Part shown: positions 59,331 through 64,000 of the stretch, in pieces | Layout: every line of letters begins with the position of its first letter | How positions within the stretch are numbered: the stretch's first letter is position 1 | Assembly (NCBI GenBank): GCA_000403295.2 | Contig: KE159612.1 | Location: 62,001-126,000 of the forward strand | Origin: Lachnospiraceae bacterium M18-1 | GTDB taxonomy: Bacteria > Bacillota > Clostridia > Lachnospirales > Lachnospiraceae | DNA length: 64,000 nucleotides | Reading direction: 5' to 3' | Notes under the pieces: generated by a model | The model's database searches: none | Told to the model about the DNA's origin: nothing | Seen by the model: the letters and a program-made list of their open reading frames with translations, nothing else | Translations under genes and position numbers: made by a program

Positions 59331-60157
59331 AAAAAAGAAAAAGACTAAAAAGCAGCGTTTCCTACATAGTTATGATCCTGATCGCTGTCATTCATATGAT
59401 CCCTCTTGCCGTGATGTTTTTAAATTCCGTGCGTTCCAATGATGCGATACGAAAGCGTCTGATCGCGTTTCCGGAAGAGATCCACTGGGAAAATTTTGTG
59501 ACCGCATGGATCAGAGGCGGCTATCTGGACGCATATATCAGTAATTTGATCATCGGGCTTTCAGCGGCGGCGATCGTTTTGTGTGTGACCGGGTTTGCGG
59601 CTTATGGGATCGTGAAACTGGACGCGCCCGGAAAAAGGTTTTTCCGTACCTACTTTACGGCAGGACTGTCGATCCCGGGATTTGCAATTATCGCAACACT
59701 ATTTTTTATGTTTAACCGGGTTGGGCTCATTAATTCCCGGATTGGAATGATCATAATTTATTCAGCCATCAATATTCCATTTAATTTTATGTTTGTCCAT
59801 GCTTTTTTTGAAGGCATGCCGAAAGAGCTTGATGAGGCGGCGCGGATAGACGGCGCCAGTGAACTGCAGAATTTTGGGTATAATGTCCTGCCGCTGGCGA
59901 AGCCGATATTTTCAACGGTCATGCTGATCGTATTCGTGAATGTATGGAATGAATTTCTCTTTTCAAATACATTTCTTCAGGATGAAAAGGTCAGGACTGT
60001 GGCGCTTCGGTTTTATAATTTTGTGGGAAAGAACAGCGGAGACCCGGCTTACATTTATGCGGCGGCCGTGATCTCTGTCCTGCCGATATTGATGATCTAT
60101 ATGCTGATGCAGGATACTTTTGTTGAAGGGATGACATCTGGAAGTGTGAAAGGATGA
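59327..60157 (+). CDS. CUT1 sugar ABC permease, MalG/UgpE type
   Basis: 276 residues starting with GTG at 59327, coupled to the previous gene; the frame is open from 59246 but that part is a shadow. Six membrane helices, EAA loop ELDEAARIDGASELQNFGYN near 165, and the closing VEGMTSGSVKG. It forms the importer with the gene at 58452. Confidence 0.92.
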   Translation: MKKRKRLKSSVSYIVMILIAVIHMIPLAVMFLNSVRSNDAIRKRLIAFPEEIHWENFVTAWIRGGYLDAYISNLIIGLSAAAIVLCVTGFAAYGIVKLDAPGKRFFRTYFTAGLSIPGFAIIATLFFMFNRVGLINSRIGMIIIYSAINIPFNFMFVHAFFEGMPKELDEAARIDGASELQNFGYNVLPLAKPIFSTVMLIVFVNVWNEFLFSNTFLQDEKVRTVALRFYNFVGKNSGDPAYIYAAAVISVLPILMIYMLMQDTFVEGMTSGSVKG

Positions 60158-60170
60158 AGGAGGAGTTAAG

Positions 60171-61280
60171 ATGAATAAAAATTCTGTTTTATTTAAAAAG
60201 GTTTATGGATGCATGATGGGCGGCGTGATCGGGGATGCTTTTGGAGGGCCTGTGGAAGGGATGGACGCGGGATTCATCAGAAAGCTGCATAATGGACCGG
60301 TGACGGACCTGATCAGTTATGCGACAAGGCCGGAGGATTTCTTTATGCCGGCGGCGCCCAGCGCATATGCCTGGTCGGACCGCCCGGGAACCTATACGGA
60401 CGACAGCTACTTTGCGACGGTCAATGCCCGCTGTATCATAGAGCATGGCGGACGGATCACCTGCGACGAGCTTGGGGATTTCTGGGTAAAAAATGTGGAT
60501 GTAGACCGATGCTGGTACAGCTCGGCTAGTTCCTACTGGCGGCTTGTCATGACTTATATGCCGGCAAGGCAGGCAGGCGCGGGGAATATCGGGGAAAATA
60601 GTTCGGCCATGTGTATCGGGCCTGTAGGGATCATCAATGCATGTGATCCGAAACAGGCGTCCCTGGATGCTTATGACCTGATGTCCATCATCCACCATGA
60701 CCATTCCAGAGATGCTGCCGGTATCATTGCGGCGGCGGTTGCGGAGGCAATGAACCCGCAGGCAGATGCAGACAGTATTGTCCAGGCAGCGCTTGACCAT
60801 ATACCGGGAGGCAGATGCAGTAAAATGTACGGCCCCATGCACCTGGCAGTAAAACTGGCGAGAGAGGCAAAGGATACGGAAGAACTGACAAAGCTATATT
60901 ATGATCAGCTTCTGATCGACTGGTGCGGCAGAGGAAAGCCCATCAGTGAAGACGGACGCCACAATGACAGCTGTGAAGCATACGAGTCGATCCCCTGTGC
61001 GGTGGGAATGTTTTTGAATACGCAGGGGGACTACAAGAAGACCGTGATCGGGGCGGCGAATTTCGGAAGGGACTGCGACACGATCGCATGTATGGCCGGC
61101 TACATAGCAGGTGCATACAGGGGGATTGATGCGATTCCGGAGAAATGGGTCTCCACATGCCTGGAGGCAAATCCGGATCCGGATCTGGAAAAGCTGGCGG
61201 AGGGAATGACTGAGGCATTGCTGGGCCAGACGGAAAAAGTAAAAGAACGGTGCGGCGCGATCATGGAAATGGATCGATAA
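60171..61280 (+). CDS. ADP-ribosylglycohydrolase-family hydrolase
   Basis: 369 residues of the all-helical ARH/crystallin-J1 family (PF03747). Both metal-binding sites are present: VIGDAFGGPVEG with TYTDDS (74-79) near the N-terminus, and NFGRDCDTIACMAG near 293-308, where the family has G-x-D-x-D-(T/S). No signal peptide, so it is cytoplasmic. The start follows GGAGG, 13 bases after the permease, so it is co-transcribed with the importer. Family members cleave N- or O-glycosidic bonds of ADP-ribose or related ribosides; in a sugar operon the substrate may be an imported riboside or glycoside instead of a modified protein (inference). Confidence 0.9.
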   Translation: MNKNSVLFKKVYGCMMGGVIGDAFGGPVEGMDAGFIRKLHNGPVTDLISYATRPEDFFMPAAPSAYAWSDRPGTYTDDSYFATVNARCIIEHGGRITCDELGDFWVKNVDVDRCWYSSASSYWRLVMTYMPARQAGAGNIGENSSAMCIGPVGIINACDPKQASLDAYDLMSIIHHDHSRDAAGIIAAAVAEAMNPQADADSIVQAALDHIPGGRCSKMYGPMHLAVKLAREAKDTEELTKLYYDQLLIDWCGRGKPISEDGRHNDSCEAYESIPCAVGMFLNTQGDYKKTVIGAANFGRDCDTIACMAGYIAGAYRGIDAIPEKWVSTCLEANPDPDLEKLAEGMTEALLGQTEKVKERCGAIMEMDR

Positions 61281-61293
61281 GGGGAAGAATAAA

Positions 61294-61322
61294 GGGCATC
61301 CGGATAGCCGGATGCTCTTTTT
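61294..61322 (+). terminator. terminator of the CUT1/ADP-ribosylglycohydrolase operon
   Basis: GGGCATCCGG (61294-61303) pairs with CCGGATGCTC (61308-61317), loop ATAG, then TTTTTA. Confidence 0.9.
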
Positions 61323-61433
61323 ATCGGCTTTAGCCGGTTGAGTACGACGGAGTTTTTCGTGTTCCGAAAAATGGAGGCGTGCGAAACAAAAAACCACCTG
61401 CTATGCGGGTGGTGTAGCAAGTGCTTATAGCAC

Positions 61434-61500
61434 AAAAATCACCTTTCCGTTATGATAGAGTTGTTCAAGCTACTACATAACGAAAGGAAAGGTGATTTTT
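61434..61500 (+). promoter_or_regulatory. IS200 leader hairpin hiding the tnpA ribosome site
   Basis: AAAAATCACCTTTCC (61434-61448) pairs with GGAAAGGTGATTTTT (61486-61500), extended inside by CGTTATG/CATAACG. The right arm contains the tnpA Shine-Dalgarno sequence and ends at the start codon, so translation is blocked when it folds; this is the known IS200 safeguard. Confidence 0.8.
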
Positions 61501-61956
61501 ATGGCTAACAAGACAAATAGTATGGCACATACGAAATGGATGTGCAAGTATCACATTGTCTTTACTCCCAAGTATAGACGAAAAGCAATTTATAATCAAT
61601 ACAAAGTAAGTATACGTGACATTATAAAACAACTCTGCGCATATAAAGGCGTGGAGATTATCGAAGGACATCTGATGCCCGACCATATCCATATGCTGGT
61701 AAGTATACCGCCCAAGTATAGCGTGTCGAGCTTTATGGGGTACCTGAAAGGAAAAAGTGCCCTGATGATATTCGACAAGCACGCAAACCTAAAGTACAAA
61801 TACGGAAACCGTCATTTTTGGGCGGAGGGATATTACGTGAGCACAGTCGGTCTGAACGAGGCAACGATAAAGAAGTATATCCAGGATCAGGAGAAGAGTG
61901 ACATTATGCAGGACAAGTTGAGCGTGAAGGAATATGAGGACCCCTTCAAGGGGTAG
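61501..61956 (+). CDS. tnpA: IS200-type TnpA transposase (Y1 HUH)
   Basis: 151 residues, the standard size. The HUH motif is in MPDHIHMLVSIPPKYSVSSF (His-Ile-His), and the catalytic tyrosine lies in YYVSTVGLNEATIKKYIQDQ near the C-terminus. The opening MCKYHIVFTPKYRRKAIY is typical. I chose ATG 61501, next to the hairpin; a GTG at 61492 is in frame. The gene looks intact, so the element may be active. Confidence 0.95.
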   Translation: MANKTNSMAHTKWMCKYHIVFTPKYRRKAIYNQYKVSIRDIIKQLCAYKGVEIIEGHLMPDHIHMLVSIPPKYSVSSFMGYLKGKSALMIFDKHANLKYKYGNRHFWAEGYYVSTVGLNEATIKKYIQDQEKSDIMQDKLSVKEYEDPFKG

Positions 61957-62110
61957 CCGGTATTACAAATGCCCTTTGAAGGGCGGCGACGAGTCAAGGG
62001 CGTAGTGGCTTGAACGAAGTGAAAGCCAGCGTCTTTAGGCGCTGGCCGGTAACAAAGGCTTATAGCCGCAGAGCAAACCACCCGTTTGACGGGTGGTTAT
62101 GATTGGATAT

Positions 62111-62932
62111 TCAGCCCCCATTCACCCCATAATTCTTCCGAAACTGCTTCGGCGTCGTGCCGGTCAGCCGCCGGAATACGGAGATAAAGTGGCTGACATC
62201 ATGAAACCCGCTCATATGGCTGATGCTCTGTACTTTCAGATACGGTTTTCCGATCAGCAGCTCCTTCGCTCGGTTGATCCGGAACCGCATGATATAATTC
62301 TGCACAGAGTATCCGGTAAATCTTCGGAACAGCCGTGTAAGATACTGGGGGCTGACATGGACCTCATGGGCCAGGCTGTCCACATCAGGGACAGCCGCAG
62401 GATCTGTTTCAATTTTTTCTATTATCGGCGCCACATACTGGCGGTACAGCGGATGCTCTGTCTGCGAATGCTTCCTGCAGATACCGGAAAAATGCATCAG
62501 AAATTCGTAGCACTGGACAGAAAGGCCCAGGTCGTTCAGACGGTTTTCCTGATAGGAAAGGAGCGTCCGGTCGATCCAGTCCTGAAAATACTGCCCTTCT
62601 TCCGCGTCAATGAAAAGATAAGCGGATTCCCCGCATATTTTTCGGATGTCATTCGCCAGTGTCCCGCCGAAGGTCAGGAAAGCGGTCATCCAGCATTTTG
62701 TGTTGTTCCGGTAGCGGTGCGGCGTGTGGGGCGCGATCAGGATCCCTTCGCCCGGATTCAGGGTGATATCTTCGCCGGCAAGCGTGACCGTTCCCTGCCC
62801 GCTCTCTGTCTGGAGCCAGTGGTACAGGGGAAAGCCTTTTGTGCGGGTAATGGATTCCTGGGACCAGCGGTTGCCGATGCTGTCAATGGTCAGGGGCAGC
62901 TCCTGCATGGAAAGCTTGAAATAGATGGGCAT
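62111..62932 (-). CDS. AraC-family transcriptional regulator
   Basis: 273 residues. N-terminal cupin-like sensing domain (LNPGEGILIAPHTPHRYRNN) and C-terminal double helix-turn-helix (DVDSLAHEVHVSPQYLTRLF, VQSISHMSGFHDVSHFISVF). GGAGG lies upstream of the start (minus strand). It is divergent from the GH42 beta-galactosidase at 63054 and is the probable activator of that gene. The IS200 copy sits just beyond its 3' end, ten bases or so after the stop, and appears not to have damaged it. Confidence 0.93.
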   Translation of the reverse strand: MPIYFKLSMQELPLTIDSIGNRWSQESITRTKGFPLYHWLQTESGQGTVTLAGEDITLNPGEGILIAPHTPHRYRNNTKCWMTAFLTFGGTLANDIRKICGESAYLFIDAEEGQYFQDWIDRTLLSYQENRLNDLGLSVQCYEFLMHFSGICRKHSQTEHPLYRQYVAPIIEKIETDPAAVPDVDSLAHEVHVSPQYLTRLFRRFTGYSVQNYIMRFRINRAKELLIGKPYLKVQSISHMSGFHDVSHFISVFRRLTGTTPKQFRKNYGVNGG

Positions 62933-63018
62933 AGGATACCTCCTTTATCAAATTTTTTTGTTTCGAATATTTATATTTTTTAGTTTAGCTTACCATACTT
63001 TTGATCCGAAATATAGAT

Positions 63019-63024
63019 TATAAT
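63019..63024 (+). promoter_or_regulatory. -10 box of the GH42 gene
   Basis: TATAAT, 30 bases before the start, with no good -35 box at the right distance. This fits a promoter dependent on the divergent AraC regulator. Confidence 0.5.
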
Positions 63025-63053
63025 TAAGAAAAACAGAGCGGAGGTAAATGACA

Positions 63054-64000
63054 ATGGAAGCAAAATTCAAAAAAATGTTATACGGCGGCGACTACAATCC
63101 GGAGCAGTGGCCGAGGGAGATCTGGCAGCAGGACATGGAGTTGTTTGATAAGGCAGGGATCAACAGCGCCACAGTCAACGTATTTTCCTGGGCCAGGCTT
63201 CAGCCGTCGGAGGAAGTTTATGATTTTCACGAACTGGATGATATCGTGGACATGCTTACAAAGGCGGGAAAACAGATTGTGCTGGCAACTTCCACGGCTG
63301 CTCTTCCGGCCTGGATGGTGAAGCGGTATCCGGAGGTGGCGCGGGTGGACAATGAGGGACGCCGCCACAAGTTCGGACAACGCCACAATGCCTGCCCAAA
63401 CAGCCCGGTGTACCGGCATTTTATCCAGGAACTGACCGGAAGATTGGCAGAGCGTTACGGAAACAATGAAAATGTGGTATGCTGGCACATCAATAATGAG
63501 TACGGCGGGGAATGCTACTGCGAAAACTGTGAAAAGGCATTCCGCGTATGGCTCCGAAAAAAGTACGGGACCATCGAAGCCTTGAATCAGGCATGGAACC
63601 TGGCATTCTGGGGGCACAACATTTATGATTGGGATGAGATCGTGCTGCCAAATGCACTCAGCGAGGGGATCCCGTGGCAGGGCATCGAAGAATTTGGAAA
63701 AGAAAAGACCGCGTTTGCGGGAATATCCATTGATTACCGCCGTTTTATGTCGGACAGTATCCTGGATGATTTCCGGCTGGAGAGGGACGCCATCCGGCAG
63801 TACGATAAGGCGACCCCGGTGACTACGAACCTGATGGGCACCTACAAGGGGCTGGATTATTTTAAATGGGCGAAGGAGATGGACATTGTTTCCTGGGACA
63901 ATTATCCTAGCTACGATACCCCCTGGAGCCATGTGGCCATGCGGCATGACCTGATGCGCGGGCTGAAAAATGCCCCCTTCATGCTGATGGAGCAGACCCC
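63054..64000 (+). CDS. GH42 beta-galactosidase, N-terminal part (cut by window edge)
   Basis: 315 codons are present; the frame stays open to the edge. The start at 63054 has GGAGGT eight bases upstream (an ATG at 63048 is too close). Family GH42 is shown by MLYGGDYNPEQWP, NVFSWARLQPSEEVYDF, HNACPNSPVYRHF and CWHINNEYGGECYC, with acid/base E149. The zinc-site cysteines of GH42 are all there: C114, C154, C156 and C159. No signal peptide, so it splits imported galactosides in the cytoplasm. The nucleophile Glu near 310 falls at the edge (FMLMEQTP, E313). Confidence 0.94.
   Translation, partial: MEAKFKKMLYGGDYNPEQWPREIWQQDMELFDKAGINSATVNVFSWARLQPSEEVYDFHELDDIVDMLTKAGKQIVLATSTAALPAWMVKRYPEVARVDNEGRRHKFGQRHNACPNSPVYRHFIQELTGRLAERYGNNENVVCWHINNEYGGECYCENCEKAFRVWLRKKYGTIEALNQAWNLAFWGHNIYDWDEIVLPNALSEGIPWQGIEEFGKEKTAFAGISIDYRRFMSDSILDDFRLERDAIRQYDKATPVTTNLMGTYKGLDYFKWAKEMDIVSWDNYPSYDTPWSHVAMRHDLMRGLKNAPFMLMEQT

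Larger units (their letters stand above)
61393..62098 (+). mobile_element. IS200/IS605-family insertion sequence (IS200 type)
   Basis: The left end carries the hairpin ACCACCTGC/GCGGGTGGT (61393-61413) and the right end AACCACCCGT/ACGGGTGGTT (62076-62098), as expected for single-strand transposing elements without terminal inverted repeats. GCTTATAGC is shared subterminally at 61423-61431 and 62058-62066. Only tnpA is present; there is no tnpB. Exact cleavage points cannot be fixed without an empty site. Confidence 0.85.

Overview
The window reads as a chromosomal stretch of a Gram-positive anaerobe of the Clostridia, most likely a gut Lachnospiraceae. This placement is inferred from gene content: many lipoprotein substrate-binding proteins with paired CUT1 or CUT2 permeases, YesL-type membrane proteins, YesM/YesN two-component systems, an Rpn-family nuclease, DUF4432 and GHL6-type sugar genes, strong AGGAGG ribosome sites and TTGACA/TATAAT promoters. 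No rRNA, tRNA, prophage or CRISPR array was seen. Base composition is mixed: the DauR-like regulator region (7.7-8.6 kb) and the carbohydrate cluster at 36-47.6 kb are visibly more A+T-rich than their neighbours.

Layout. 1-1.3 kb: end of a DUF1349 protein and an EamA transporter. 1.4-7.6 kb: an OmpR/histidine-kinase pair next to an FtsX-type permease flanked by two ATPases, the first with a changed ABC signature. 7.7-11.3 kb: a DauR-like repressor divergent from an aminotransferase and NhaC antiporter, with four matching palindromes in the divergent promoters. 11.4-19.6 kb: LacI repressor, YesL, and an LplB/YtcP/solute-binding importer followed by a cytoplasmic GH32, probably a beta-fructoside system. 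19.6-22.3 kb: an ABC-2 (DUF990) transporter immediately behind GH32. 22.5-25.4 kb: a coiled-coil protein of unknown role and an AgrC-like kinase with LytTR regulator. 25.9-33.6 kb: YesN/YesM plus a YtfQRT-YjfF-like furanose importer. 34-35.8 kb: an Rpn nuclease and an MgtC protein.

36-47.6 kb is a LacI-controlled sugar cluster: solute-binding protein, two permeases, a broken alcohol dehydrogenase, a Gfo/Idh oxidoreductase, a phosphomannose-isomerase-like cupin, a GHL6/GH151-like hydrolase, DUF4432 and YesL. The same 20-bp operator lies over the -35 box of both the repressor gene and the transporter operon. 47.9-52 kb holds an AraC regulator, an Fe-S/FAD old-yellow-enzyme reductase and an unfamiliar membrane protein, tied together by a repeated AraC-box-like motif. 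52-53.9 kb holds a LysR gene divergent from an internally deleted copy of the same reductase family. 53.8-61.3 kb holds a YesM/YesN pair head to head with a CUT1 operon that ends in an ADP-ribosylglycohydrolase; the junction looks like a deletion scar that removed the solute-binding protein's signal peptide and both ribosome sites. 61.4-62.1 kb is an intact-looking IS200 element. The window ends in an AraC gene divergent from a GH42 beta-galactosidase cut by the edge.

The theme is a string of independently regulated sugar-uptake modules, each with its own sensor or repressor, separated by structured intergenic repeats. At least three genes carry deletion scars (40.8, 53.1 and 57.2 kb). The best candidates for undescribed biology are the AraC/reductase/membrane-protein trio, the ADP-ribosylglycohydrolase inside a sugar-import operon, and the operator-rich DauR/aminotransferase/NhaC switch.
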